Assembly (NCBI GenBank): GCA_015345905.1
Contig: JADDTR010000010.1
Location: 744,001-808,000 of the forward strand
Direction: 5' to 3'
Source of the DNA: Aotearoamyces nothofagi
Taxonomy: Eukaryota > Ascomycota > Leotiomycetes > Leotiales > Tympanidaceae
DNA length: 64,000 nucleotides
Program-made: the position numbers and the translations under genes
Shown: positions 22,679 through 35,188 of the stretch, piece after piece
Position numbering within the stretch: the first letter of the stretch is position 1
How the letters are laid out: each line of letters begins with the position of its first letter
Notes under the pieces: generated by a model
Databases searched by the model: none
The model's input: only the letters and a program-made list of their open reading frames with translations
What the model was told of the DNA's origin: nothing

Positions 22679-24752
22679 TTAGATACTGACACCGCTTAGC
22701 CCATTAGCCAAGGCTCCATTGATCTCTCTTTGAGCATCTAGCTGGACAATTTCTCTCGTAACTCTCTCGAGACACCCACTCGCAGCAGCCACAAAGCCCA
22801 GGTATGGACGACTAGGGCTCAGAACTCTGGAAAGGTACTCGGGGTGGAACTGTACCCCGACGTACCATGGATGATCCTTCAGCTCTATAATTTCCATTCT
22901 CTCACCCTTGTCGTCCTTTCCAATGAAATGTAGGCCGCCATCAACCAACCGCTCGATATAGTCAGGGTTGACCTCGTATCTGTGGCGATGACGCTCATTG
23001 ATGACTTTCTTCTCACCATACAATTTTCGCAGCTTTGACCACTCGCTACCATCTTGGAAGATGGTAGGTCTGATACCAAGACGCATCGTACCACCAAGAG
23101 CAGTCTTGTCAATTTCTGGCATGAAGATCACCACAGGGTCTGTACAATTTTCGGAGAGCTCGACGCTGCCTGCTGCAGGCAAGGAGCAGACATGGCGAGC
23201 ATACTCGATAACGGCAATTTGCATACCGAGGCAAATGCCTAGATAAGGCGTCTTGTTTGTTCTTGCCCATTCCGCAGCCTTGATCATTCCCTCAGTGCCT
23301 CTGTTACCGAAGCCACCAGGGACAAGAATACCATCAGCAGTACACACTTCGTGCCATGCTTTGTGGAATCCAGCAGGGTTATCGTGCTTAGCCTGGTCTT
23401 CTAGATTAGAGGCATCGACCCAGATAAGATTCAGTTTCTTGCCGCAGCGCATAGAACAGTGCTCAAGGGACTTGATGACGGAGAGGTAGGAATCATGCAG
23501 GTTGGTGTATTTGCCAACTAGCACGATATCGACGCTCTCGTACATGCGCTCTTGGGTAGTCGTCAGGGTATTCCATTCGGTCCAAATGCTCTGACCACGT
23601 TTAACCAGTGCAGAGGCCTTGATAATACTATCGAGCCGAAGAATTTCACGAATGGTGGGGATGAGGCCCTGCTTTTCGAGAAGGAGGGGAACGTGGTAGG
23701 TAGAGGAGACATTGTGAACGGCAATGACTTGCTCGGGCTCAACTTGACAGAACATGGAAATTTTGTTGGTGGTGGCTTTCTCCAGAGGGACGTCGCATCT
23801 GCAAGCAATCTTTAAGATGTTAATCTACCGTAAATAAGGGCGATGACCAAAACTTACCAAATCTGGGCTCAAGCCGGCACTCCGAACATCTCGAATAGCC
23901 TGCTGGGTTGGCTTTGTCTTCTGCTCGCCTTGGATAACTGGAACGAGCGATACGTGTATCTGCAGGAAATTTCCCTTGCCCGCTCTTCTCCTCAATTGCC
24001 GCATAGACTCGACGAATGGCGCACTCTCGATATCACCGACTGTACCACCCAACTCAATAATACAGACATCAGGAGTCTCATTTGTATCATCGACCGGAAT
24101 CTGAGCAACTCTCTCAATCCAGTCTTGGACTGCATCGGTAAGATGTGGAACGACCTGCACAGTCCGACCAAGGTAATCACCTCTTCGCTCCCGCTCAATG
24201 ACGTGCTGATAAACCTTGCCAGTTGTAATATTGTTCTCCCGAGTCAGAGTGATATTGAGATAGCGCTCGTAGTTTCCCAAGTCGAGATCGACTTCGCCGC
24301 CGTCATCGAGGACAAAGACTTCACCGTGCCTGTGCAACTCATGCATTAGTAATGAGCATTTATGTCTCCTCATCTTCCGTAAAAATAGGATATACGAGGA
24401 TCGTCGAGAAGAGTACACCTACTCGGTAGGAGCCATGGTACCAGCATCCACATTCATGTACGGATCGATTTTAATGCTCGTGACGTGCAGCAATTGTCAG
24501 CCAACCTCCAAAATCCGCGTCCACAAGAATAACATATCTTAAGTCCAATAGTCTTGAGCAATAACCCGGTGGAAGAGGCTATATGTCACGTCCATCAGCA
24601 TCACGCGTCGCGTCATATCTCAATTGGCACGGTCCTACCAATTACGCCTTTTCCGATCCCAGAGATCACACCTGGTACGAAGGTCAGCTAGACTGCTTCA
24701 AAAAGTCAAAGCGTTGGCATTACTGACCTCCGGATACTAAAACGTACTTCAT
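22679..24752 (-). CDS. ura7: CTP synthase
   Basis: Makes CTP from UTP, ATP and glutamine in the cytosol. Six minus-strand exons: 24752-24728, 24671-24639, 24578-24538, 24484-24423, 24329-23858 and 23809-22679 (587 residues). The N-terminus [19 protein letters not shown] is the family start, followed by [31 protein letters not shown] and [20 protein letters not shown] (amidoligase domain, ~1-275). The glutamine amidotransferase domain follows: YLGICLGMQ with nucleophile Cys404 and FHPEY with His533/Glu535. Length is normal for fungi. Four introns are GT-AG. Intron 3 (24485-24537) starts AT and ends AC; no GT-AG choice I tested gives the conserved K-V-T-S-I-K-I-D sequence (see its own entry). 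Exons 2 and 3 are unusually short (33 and 41 nt). The closest neighbour downstream in the window, the velvet gene, is transcribed the same way, 497 bp away. Confidence 0.93.
24485..24537 (-). other. Apparent AT-AC intron (intron 3 of CTP synthase)
   Basis: On the minus strand the 53-nt interval begins ATATGTTATT and ends GACAATTGCTGCAC. Removing it joins ...[10 protein letters not shown] in phase 0 to [11 protein letters not shown], exactly the family sequence. The donor ATATGT is the fungal GTATGT donor with G1 replaced by A, the end is AC instead of AG, and a branch-like GCTGAC lies about 11 nt before the end. This is what a U2-type AT-AC intron looks like; the U12 donor (ATATCCTT) does not match. 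First-base A with last-base C is a known compatible pair. Confidence 0.75.
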
Positions 24753-25249
24753 CTTTGCGTTTGTGAAATTTGTACGTGCCCGTCCTGGCTTATGCCAGAG
24801 GGAAAGAGAGAAGAAGAGGAAATCGTGTAGCCGAACTTCTTAAGAGCGCTTGATTTCTGGCAGAATTTTGGACGTTTGGTGGGGCACACCCAAACTAGTC
24901 AATTGTTGGCTTAGCGTTTCGACATGAGGCTACAGAAAATCGCTCAGCCTCGCGGTTGGGGAAGGGAAAAGATATTATATTTCATCAGAAGGAATCATGG
25001 GAAAGTACATCCCTCCTAGTCTATGGAATTTCGCCCAGGCGATATAACGCCTATGTGTAGGCGACGTGAAACCGTCCTCGGACCGTAAATCGTAGCTGCT
25101 GTGTTCGCTTGTTCGTCACTGTAATCCTTGGTATCCCAACTCCTGGGCACACCTCTTGAATGCTCTCCAACCGAATAAAATGCTGCAGGGTATACCCATG
25201 AAGCCTCTATATAAACAGCCGCGGCTGTGTAACTAAGGGTGGAGCAAAC
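24753..25249. other. Promoter region of CTP synthase / 3' flank of the velvet gene
   Basis: No gene seen. The CTP synthase start at 24752 and the velvet stop at 25250 bound this 497-bp stretch, so it must hold the CTP synthase promoter and the velvet 3' end. Confidence 0.5.
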
Positions 25250-26738
25250 TCATTTTTTAGACCGCTTCTGTCCTTTCTTAGAACTATGCTCATCTCTATC
25301 TCCGCTACCATCTTCGGCAGCGTCATCCTCCTCACTCTCTTCACGAGCGTGTACCGCGGCTGTTTTTTCACCTATCTTTTCAATGCCTTTCTTGACTGAG
25401 ATCAGGCAGCCTTGCTCTTTGAGGCGTTTTGTAAGCTCAGTGCTAGATCTCATACCGGGAAAGTCCTTAGCGGCATAGACCTGGAACACATCAGTGATAA
25501 CGGTGGCCATGAATGGTGCCCTATCTCCAGGCTTCATTTTCGACGGATCTAGAACTACTAGCACAAATTTGAGTCGATACCTCCCCGTTGTTCGGCATGA
25601 CAAATCAGGAAAGCAGAAAAAGCACCCTTCGATGTTATTCTCATCCTTGCCGACGAATGGCGATGCCACAAGAGTACCCATCAGTCGCCGCTGCTGGCGC
25701 CTGTCGCCTATGTCATCCATGGCAGTATGATCTGTATCAGTTTCTGCATTCCATAACGAGCAGTGGATAACACAGAAAGGATAGCGCAATCTGGCCTTTC
25801 TCTCTTCTGGAGTAGCATCTGGATCATTGATTGTCATCTCTAGGATGGGCGGCGGATCGATAACTCGCCGATCTCTTTCACCAAACCCACAAGCTCGAGC
25901 TGCGATCGGTTGCTGTCGGATGCTAATGTTGAACTGAGGTTCCGATCTACATAACGTAAGTAAGCACAACAAACATTTACTAGACTCTTCATTTATCATA
26001 CCTCTTCTCAATCAATCCAGAAATTGGCATCAATCTTGAACTCTCGCCTTGTTGAGACAGGCTAGGGAGACTGCGTCGCGACGTAAAATCCTCTTGCCTG
26101 GAAGATTGGATATGCATCTTCGTTTGAGACGTAATACTCTGTCGTGTAGGCGTTCCGTCGGAGAATATTGGTCGCTGTACTGAGAAATCTTGCGCGTGAT
26201 GCGTGTGCCGCACGGTCTGCGGCGGCCTTTCTTGCTCGTAGGGGCGTGATGGAACTGGCGCTGGTGATGCGTCAATATGAGAATAATAACCCTCCAAGGC
26301 ATCACGCCTCTGACCTATTTTCTTTACCTGGCGCTGCCCAGCTAGCTGCGTGTTCTCTGAGGATTTGGGGGCTTCATAGGGAGATAAATGCATAGGGGAA
26401 ACCCTTGATGGCTGATCATGGCGGTGGAGGATATGACATGGAGGGGCAGCGGGATACTGTTGACTGTATTGAAGCGGGTGAATTAGAGGGCCCTGTCGAG
26501 GTATATACGAGTTAATCGCCTGCGTCGACCGGTCCGTAGAATGCACGGCCGGCAGCATGACATCGGGTATGCTCGATGGATACGGTGGATTTCTCCGGGC
26601 AATATCATCTGGCATATAAGGTAATGGAGGAAGATGAAGGTGGAGCTCCGGATGTGGCCTTGTGGATTCCGTCAAAGACATTGTTACCGGTGTAGTGCTG
26701 GATGGTATAGGTAGCGAAGATGTCGGCCGTGGTGACAT
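25250..26738 (-). CDS. velC: Velvet-family developmental regulator, VelC-like
   Basis: Minus-strand exons 26738-26002 and 25946-25250 join in phase (477 residues); intron 55 bp. The first ~245 residues are Pro/Ser/His-rich and disordered. The velvet domain occupies about residues 247-425: FNISIRQQPIAARACGFGER, then DRRVIDPPPILEMTI, RRLMGTLVASPFVGKDE, GCFFCFPDLSCRTTGRYRLK and TELTKRLKEQGCLISVKKG. The tail is acidic then basic (KKGQKRSKK, a likely nuclear signal). Velvet proteins are NF-kB-like DNA-binding dimers that link light, sporulation and secondary metabolism. The sequence belongs to the VosA/VelC side of the family (CGFGERDRRVIDPPPI). A long N-terminal extension with the velvet domain near the C-terminus is the VelC layout, whereas VosA carries its velvet domain near the N-terminus; hence VelC is preferred but VosA is not excluded. 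Confidence 0.82.
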
Positions 26739-29700
26739 GAGCTAATCATCCGGAGAGAAGACCCTATTGAAAGTATAAGGTGTTCGATGTTAGATCTCGT
26801 CTAAAGCTGGATAATCTATTGGGATAAAGTATCAGTCATAAAAGCGAGGTTAGCTGTGGACGAGCGATAGCTTACATATAAAGAGGTGCAGGGTGTTGGT
26901 GTACATCTGGTTCTCGACGTGTAACCTGGTCCAAGAAGAAAACTCGGGACACAGGAGTCCAACGCCTCTCTAGCCTGGTTCCAAATAACGGGGTCAGATA
27001 TGCTGCCCAGACGCAAATAGGAAGTTTCCAAGCACCCAACGGGTGGGATATGCAAGTATCAGCTGGCGATGAAGCTACTGCAGAAAGGCCATGTCTAGGA
27101 TATGCGCAGAGATACAGGTATTCGTGCAGTGGATGCGGGCGAAATGAGAATTAGTGGCTTGATTCGACGAGGTCGCTCCCGCCTGAACATGCAAACCAGA
27201 CCTTTTGGATAGTACAGTAAGTATCATCTAGCCGTCATAGCAAGGTAGGAATTCTAGCCCAGGGCTGTGGGGTTGGGGACGGTGGTGCGAGGGCGGCGGC
27301 GGATCTTCAGTCGTCCGGAGCACTCCAGATGGACATCACTCGGAAAGGCGTAGTATAGCAGAGAGAAGTGACAGAGATGGTGTTCTGAAGCTGAGGTTAT
27401 AATCAATCGGGGAAAGCGCTGTATAGAAGACATACGATGATCAATGCTGTCAACCGTCAAGGTTCCGACGATCTTGGACCGTGGCCAGAGGCAAGGCCGA
27501 CTTCATGGATGGAGAGCAGAGCGCGCACGACCCAGAGCTCGAGATAGGACTGGCGGCTGGAGTGCAGCGAGTGTACGAGCGTAGGAAGAGGGATTCTTAT
27601 TGGTATTGGAGAGGAGAGAAGAGACTCTGGTGTTAGAGAAGGAGTTGGGAAGCGTGGGAAGCGTGGGAAGCCGGGAGTTGCATGGGTACAGCGGGCGGGC
27701 TGCGGTCGAGCTCCGTACAGGACTTGCAGTAGAGCGCAGCAGGGCACGATGGAGTACCTTGCGATGGGACGTCACAGGTGTAGAGGGCAGGCTGGAGGCT
27801 GTTGCAGCTGTACGGAGCGAGGGACGATGGACTGGGAGGAACAGTGAGCAGCGACAGTGGTGAGGCCGAGAGCTCAGCGACAGGAGCGTTGCAGGTACCC
27901 AGCACCCAAGCCACCTAGCGCACCTAGGGCAAGGCAGGCGGCGCGCGCCTTGGCTCTCCAGCGCTGTCGCGGCATGTAGTGCCTGTAGTGCCTGCGGTGC
28001 CTGTAGTGCCTGTCGTGCCTGTAGCGTCTGCGCAGCGTGCTGTAGTGCCCTGGAGCCCACCTTGCAGGCCTCACCACAGTGGAGTGCCGCCTAGCCTGCG
28101 CGCCTGGCTGCTATAAAAACGGTAGCAGCATGGCTGCGGAGCAGATGCGCCACGGGCGTGCCTGGGTGCCTGGCACTTGTGGACTGCGGACTTGTCGTCT
28201 CCAGCAAATTTGGGGCGCGTATGCTCCCCATATTTCCAAATATCTCCGATCAATTAGAAGCCCTGGGAGATTGCAGTGCCAGAAATGTACATGCAGCGAT
28301 CTTCACACGCTCTGCCTGCCGTCGGCCAGGGACGGCCATGACGGCGTGGAGGCCGTATATTCGGATCGTGCTTCCACCTACCAATCTGCCCCCGTCGTCG
28401 GTCGTTTCCCGAGACCCGTCGCTCTCAGCGCGACTGGCAGAACGCACAGCACTGGTGAGAGTCGCAAATAGACTGGCAGCCGGCAGCCATCACCCTCTCT
28501 TACGGCCTCTGCTGACGTGAAGGCGGCCAGGGCGGCCACGGCGGCCAGGGCTTCCAGGGCTTCTTCCACGCTTCCAGGGCTTCCAGGGCCTCCAGGGCTG
28601 CCACGCTGCCACGGTGCCACCGATAGCACTTGGCCTCGATGCAGATAAGGTACACCTCGCCTACTGCAGCAGTTGCTGAAAAACGCTTCAATAATGGCGA
28701 TGTATCCACAGTGCTATCCACCTCTATCGTGGTCCGGAGATCTGTGAAAGATGCCGCGGAGCGGTGTGTCCTCGAAGAGCACGGAGAAGCCGCTACTCCA
28801 ACTCTATGGAGCGAGATGCACACAACACAAGCCACGGAGATTGACCAGGAATGGCTGGCCCATCATGCGCTGAGCACCCATCGACCGATCGCGCACATAT
28901 CCTGTACCCATCCTGTCTCCCAATGGAATGGAGTACATAACACCGCATAAGTGCGAACCCATAACGGCGGTTGGCCGGCACGGCAAGATGCTATCTTCAA
29001 CCCTCTGCGCTCTCCCATCCCCACCGGCTTTCGTGATCTAAGCTCGAGGCTACTCTGCACGAAGTCCAATACCCCCTCGTGAAGCCCTGGGAACAGGACG
29101 GCAGAAGCACCTTCCCCCCCTCTCCTCCCAGTCCCGGGTGGCTACCGAAAATGGCTCAGGAAAATGGCTCAGCCTGTACGTATCCTCTGCGCGAGCGAAT
29201 CACCAACTCCTATAAGCGAATGAGGAAAGCATAGCATGTACGTGTACTGTGTATGTAACCTCTAGCAGGCCGGCCCTGCTCTCAACTGCCTTCCTGGCCG
29301 CCAGCGTCCCGATCATTTCCTGAGATACCTTTCCGGGTCCCCAGTCTCTGGGAGCTTCGTATCAATTTCCGGTGATGTGATCGATGGGATAATTGACAAT
29401 GAAACCCCAAATAAGCGACCAGCCACAGGTCGCATTCAGAGCGGGTCTGCTACAGTAATGAGTTCAGGCCTTCAGATTACAATCATACTCGAGGCCTTGG
29501 AAGGTCAGGCCATGGCTGCATTTACATGGAAGCCCGGCGGATAACCGATGGGTCTCGAAACATCCCCACTTGAACCTTCCCGGACGCTGTATGTACTAAC
29601 TCGGCATGCAGCTGTAGCTGTAGGTACCTCACTGGTCACTAGCCGTTGAGACTGGCAGCTGGGGACCAAGGATATCGATCGGCATGCTGTCTTGTGTAAC

Positions 29701-30954
29701 AATAACCGGATACCTCAGGCTGTAATATCTAATGAAGCTTTGCGCCTCGCTGCACCTTGCGCCTCGCGCCTTGCAGAAGAGCAAACAGCGACAGCGGACA
29801 GCGGACAGCGGACACGGAACCCAGAACAGAGGACGGAGGAGGGAAGAGGGAAGGCGAGGGCCTCTGGAATGCAGCTTGAGAAGAACTGACTGAGCGGCTA
29901 CCGGCAGCTGAGCTCGGTGCTCGGTGGAAGAAATGTCTGGAGCTCGGTGCCAGGGATGGGCCTCTACTGTCGATCTGGAAAGAGTTTCCACATGGCCAAA
30001 AAGGGTTGCCACTCTGGATGATGCCATATCCAGTATGTATGGTACCCTACGAAGGCGTCCCGCTGCGTCGACCTTTTGGGCCGTCGACAACCAGGTAAGG
30101 CAGGGCAGGACAGGGCAGGAGGGCAAGACAGGGCTTGGCATGGCAGACAAGGCGAGGCGAGGAAGGGAAGGCAAGGCAAGGTAGGCAAGGCAAGGCAGAT
30201 AGATGGCTCCAGTTAGCAGTTAGCAGTTAGCAGATGCCCGTTAGCAGATGCTCGCTAGCAGCTAGCAGCTAGCAGCTAGCAGCTACAGTACAGTACAGTA
30301 CATGCACTGTACCAGTACAGGACCTCAGGACCTCCAGCGTACAAAGTACGGTACAGGCTTGCAGCAAGGCCCCGGGCCCACGATGCACGCCGGCGTTGGT
30401 GGGTGGCTGGCCGCTGGCCGCCGCTGTGTTGGGCGAGGTGCAGCAGCGTCGCCTGCTGCTCCAGTGCGGCGGCCTTGTCGGCGGCGCACGGCGCAGGCAG
30501 CCCTGGGCCAGGGCGGCGGCCTGATTGGCATGGCGCCGGGGCGGCCGATAACAGTCGTCCCCAGCAGCCGGGTTAAAGCCACCTGTTCCTCGATAGTGAC
30601 AGATCAGATGTCCAGCTCCGCCGTGGCGCCCACTGCCGAAGGGGCCCGCCCGTGCAAAGTTGCCGTACACGGGACGGGGCTGCTGTCGCCAGGCCCCAGC
30701 GGCTCGGAGCTCCAGGGTGCAGCGCGATCCAGCAGCGCAGCAGCGCAGCAGCTCAGCAGCGCAGCCAGCAGGCAGTGCCGCGGTTGTCGCCCTGGTCGCT
30801 CCGCCGGGGCCTGTTTCCCCGTTTGTTTCCATGCGTCCAAGTTTCCATCTTGACTGATCATTGATCACTGTTCATTGCCCATTGTTCATTGCTCATTGTT
30901 CATCAACGCGGGTGGTAGCGGGAACTGCGAGTCGGCCAGGACGGAGTGCCGAGG

Positions 30955-31102
30955 ACTGTACTGTACTGTACATGCCGTGCGTCCTGCTACGCACTCTACT
31001 CTACTCTACTCTACTCTACTGTACTGTACTATACTGTACTGCACTGCACTCTACTGTACTGTACTGCACTCTACTGTACTGCACTGCACTGCACTGCACT
31101 GT
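30955..31102. repeat. CTACT/GTACT/GCACT pentamer satellite
   Basis: Roughly 24 units of the pentamer NNACT (CTACT, GTACT, GCACT). This is the reverse-complement relative of the TACAG runs elsewhere in the window. Confidence 0.85.
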
Positions 31103-32100
31103 AAGAGCCCTTGCATGGTGGACTGCTCTGCATGCGGTGCTATGCGCATCCCACGATCCGGGTATCGCACGGCGCCCAGGAGCAGGACGGACGACAGTTC
31201 GCATGCAGGACGCGCTGGGAGCAGAGGGCCCGTGGCGGTCTGCGGCGAGCGTGCCTGGGCAACCGCAATGCCACGCAGCAGGGCCTGAAGCTGTGGGCAG
31301 GCAGGCCCTCGTTTCCGCTCCTGTTGTTTCCCGCTCCTGAAGCTGCCGGCCGGATAGGCGTCTCGCTGCACCGCGGGGGACTTGGCTTGGCTACCGCACA
31401 CGGGCACGGGACAGCGAAGACGGCGACGACGGTGCAAATCGCTGTCGGGATATCCAAAACGCGATACTGCAGTTGCACTACGGAGGAAGGGCCGGTGGCC
31501 TGTAGGCCCACAGCCTTTATGAGATTTCTTGATATTTCTTGATATTTCTTGATATTCCTGAACTTTTCGATCCCTTGGACCTCGGATTTGCCGCTGGACT
31601 GGAGCTGGAGCTGCAGCCGAGGAACCTGGCAGCCCGGAGTGCCTGAAGCAGGTGCCTGAAGCGGGTGCCTGAAGTCAGTCGAGCAGGTAGGTGCCTGGAG
31701 TGCCTGGGCCTGGAGTGCCTGGGCGGCTGTCGATAAACTTCGATAAACTTCGATACGGCAAACTTCGGATCTTGCCGCTGTCAGGCTAGGCGGAGTGCAT
31801 GGCTCAACCCTGAAGCCACCCGAAAGTATATTTACTCCTTGGCCAAGCTCGGGACGACCTGCGCTGGCCGTAGTATGTATGGCATGGCATGGCATAGACA
31901 GGAACAGGAACAGGAACAGGAACAATAAGAGGAACAATAACAAAAGCAGTAACACTAACACTAACACCAACAATAACAGTAACAACAACAGCCATGCTCG
32001 AGCAGTGGTGCAGGGTGCAGGACGGCCTCGAGTCAAGATAGCCAAGATAGCCAGGGCCGTCTGGATCTCGAAGCTGGCCAGGCACATGAGGCATGGCCGA

Positions 32101-32147
32101 CCTGCCAGACCTGCCAGACCTGCCAGACCTGCCAGACCTGCCAGACC
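32101..32147. repeat. CCTGCCAGA nonamer repeat
   Basis: Five perfect 9-bp units in a row. Confidence 0.9.
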
Positions 32148-34224
32148 AAAGCAGACGTTGCTCGGACGCGAGGACCTGCATACAGTAGAGTAGAGTAGAG
32201 TAGAGTTCAGTACAGCAGTGCAGTGCTGTGTGCCGTGCTGTGGGCGTGTGCTATGCCGCACGCCCCGTAATGTACCAGTACCAGTAACATAACATACCTC
32301 TGTCCAGCGTCCACCCGCCCGCCCGCATCAGCCGCAGCCGGGGGACGCGAGACGAAACCGCGGCACCGTAACGCGCTCTCTCTCTCTCTCGCTCTCTCTC
32401 TCGCTCTCTCTCTCCCGCTTGCTCGCCTCCCAGACGCCCCATCGCCGGCCTGCTCTCCTCGGAGCGCACCGGCGGCGGGCGTCGAGACCGGGCCCTTGGC
32501 GGGGCGACCAGGCCCCTCGGGGCACCGCGCTGCACGGGTTACTGTTGTAGGCTGTAGCTCGTGCTTGCGGTGTGGGGGAAGGGCCGCTGGGCTGGCGTCT
32601 TGCCGTGCTCGTTTGCCGCTGCTCCGCCAGCCCAGGCCAGGAGACGCAGCACGCAGGACGCAGGACGCAGCACGCAGGACGGGCTGGGCTGGGCTGGGGC
32701 TGGGGCTGGTCCCGGAGACGGCGACGGAGACGGGCGACCGTGATCTCGGCCATCGTCCGCTCGCGAAGTCTTCCTTCTTCCTCCTCGAACGGCGGGATTG
32801 GATTCTACAGCAAACATGCTCGGGCTGGCTGATGCGCATCCCTCTCTCCACCTCCCTCCCTCCCTCTCTCTCCCTCTGAGAGCCGCAATCGTACCACCGC
32901 GCCATCCCTTGCCCGCCCGGATATAAATATACACTGGCGGCGGCTCGTTCGTGTTCGCGGGGACCGCAGGCGGGAAAGATGCGCATCTCCGAGACTGCTT
33001 CCTGGGCGCAGGCTCCTAGGAGGCTTGGCCGAGAGTTCTCTTGTCTACGCTCGCCGTTCGGGATCTGGTGCCTGAGGCTGGGGCAATCGCATGAGATCCC
33101 TCACCTGTGAATATCTCCAGCGCTGACCGGCTTGCATCTCTGCTTGCTTGCCTGCTTGCTGGACGGCAGCCAGGTGCCAGGTGCGGCCGAGCTGCTTGCA
33201 CGGTGCCGTCTTCGCAGGCCAGGGCGAGGTTGCAGCTGCATCCGCTGTACACGCAGCGACTTGCAAGACATACGTATCCGGACGCCGCAAGTGCCCAGCC
33301 AGCATCCAAGACTCTCCTCCCCGTCCCCGTCCTCTTCCTCCATGCAACATCCGTCCGCCGCCCACTGCCGGCACAGTCTGGCGATCGCCCGCGCCCTACA
33401 TGACTCGAAGTCGTCCGGGGCGGCGTAGCGCACCTGGCAACCCGGCACCTGGAACGCCAGCCCTCGACGTCAAAACCGGCCGCCGGGCGCCACAGGCGTA
33501 CAACGCGTGTCTGGCCGTGGCAGGATGGGCAGTTGGTGCCGACCGTTCGACGTCTCGCCCGTCTCGCCCGTCTGTCTCTGCAGCTTCCGGGTCTTGTGCG
33601 TCGCGCTCTCGCCGCCGCTGCCGCTGCCGCCTTTTGGAGCAGGACTGGGACCGCAGTGCTGTGGCCGCATAGCATGTGTCGAAGTACGAAGCACGAAACA
33701 CGCACCAAAACATATCGCATCGACAAGCAGATCCAATCCCCGCCGCGCCTCTACACCAGTCCCACTCTATAACTGACCCCCCCCCCTTCCAAAAGACCCA
33801 TCGCTACCTTGATGAGAACAAGCCACGCCCCCTTTCCCAACCCCACAGCACCGTAAGCCCGTCCCCATCAAGCCCTCTCTTTCCCGCAACACCATCAAAA
33901 CAATCCCCGAACCGCATCCCCTACACACACGCGTCCCAACCCAGCCGTCTGCTCTGTCCCAATCCAGCCATCTGCCTTGTCTCAACCCTACCGCCCCATG
34001 CCGCCCGATAGCCAAGCCGCACAGAAGAAACTCGTGGATCTTGCGCGCCCCGGTCGAGACTCTCGATGTGCTCCGCTACTCCCTCCCCTCCCCCCGAACG
34101 TGTGCTGGCTGCAGAAGCAGAAAGAGAAAGCTGAGCCCGACGGCTGGGCTGGTACTGGGCTTTGTTCTCTCTCTCTCTCTTGTCTCGCCAGGGAGAGATC
34201 TATCCGTACCTGCCTGCTTGCGTG

Positions 34225-34259
34225 TCTTGTCTTGTCTTGTCTTGTCTTGTCTTGTCTTG
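34225..34259. repeat. CTTGT pentamer microsatellite
   Basis: Seven perfect units. Confidence 0.9.
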
Positions 34260-34677
34260 GGTGCGCGAGCGGACTAGGACTGGGACTGGGACTGGAGCTG
34301 GAATTGGACCCCAACACCCCAGCGTCGATCTGTACAGTACGTGAGGCTAGCTACATGCACGCGCGCGCTCTCTCTCTCTCTCTCTGCGCACACACACTCC
34401 TCTTCTGGACATGATCGATCATGTCATAGCTATGATGGTTCTGTAGTTCTGTAGTTTTACTGTATCTAATCTACAGCATCAACCCTACCCTCCCTGTCAG
34501 CCAGCCAGCCAGCCAGCCCGTCACAGAACGGTACATAGCATAGCATAGCATATACCCCCCCCCCCCTCCCCCCTCGCTACGAGACAAGTAAAGAAAATAA
34601 AATAAATATATAAAAGACGGACCCTCATTCCGCTCAGTGCTGTCGGCCGCAAGAGCAGCCCAGACCCTCCACCTCTA

Positions 34678-34731
34678 TCATCATCATCATCATCATCATC
34701 ATCATCGCCAATAAAACCCCCCCCCCCCCCC
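34678..34731. repeat. ATC trinucleotide run and 15-C homopolymer
   Basis: Nine to ten ATC units (34678-34706) followed within 12 bp by a 15-base C run (34717-34731). A separate 12-C run lies at about 34555-34566. Confidence 0.85.
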
Positions 34732-35106
34732 TCAGAGCTTTCCTCTCCCCCGCCCCCCCGACGCATAGGACGGGCGCCGGGCGCCGCTGTATATATGTAT
34801 GTGTCTGTATGTGTATGTAGCTCGCTTTGCGGGCTGGGGGTGCTTGTTCGCTTGCTTGTTCGCTTGCTTGTTCGCTCGCTTGCTTGCTCGCTTGCTTGCT
34901 ACCAAAAAAGGGTGGAGGGGAGAGGGAGGGACGGAGGGGGAAGAGGGAAGAGGGGAGAGAGGGGGGCGGGGGAGAAAGAAGAAGAAAAAAAAAAAAAAAA
35001 AGGAGGCACGCAGAGGCGCATCCAGCGCGGGCTTGCATGACTCGTCGACGGATCTGGTTCTGGTTCTGGTTCTGGCCGGCTCGCTTTTCACTCTTTTTTC
35101 ACTTCT

Positions 35107-35188
35107 TCGCATTTTCGCATTTTCGCATTTTCGCATTTTCGCATTTTCGCATTTTCGCATTTTCGCATTTTCGCATTTTCGCATTTTC
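35107..35188. repeat. CGCATTTT octamer satellite, 10 copies
   Basis: Ten perfect or near-perfect 8-bp units. Because eight is not a multiple of three, the long frames across it on both strands are artefacts. Confidence 0.92.

Noticed and set aside
24485-24537. Canonical GT-AG introns as an alternative to AT-AC
   Set aside because: Donors at the GTTATT, GTGGAC and GTTGGC sites combined with the CACGAG acceptor either break the frame or leave about 12 foreign residues in an invariant region with a 29-nt intron.
31140-32261. 373-codon minus-strand frame
   Set aside because: Its translation is made of microsatellite products (LLLLL, GLAGLAGLAG, VLVLVL) and crosses several repeats; no domain.
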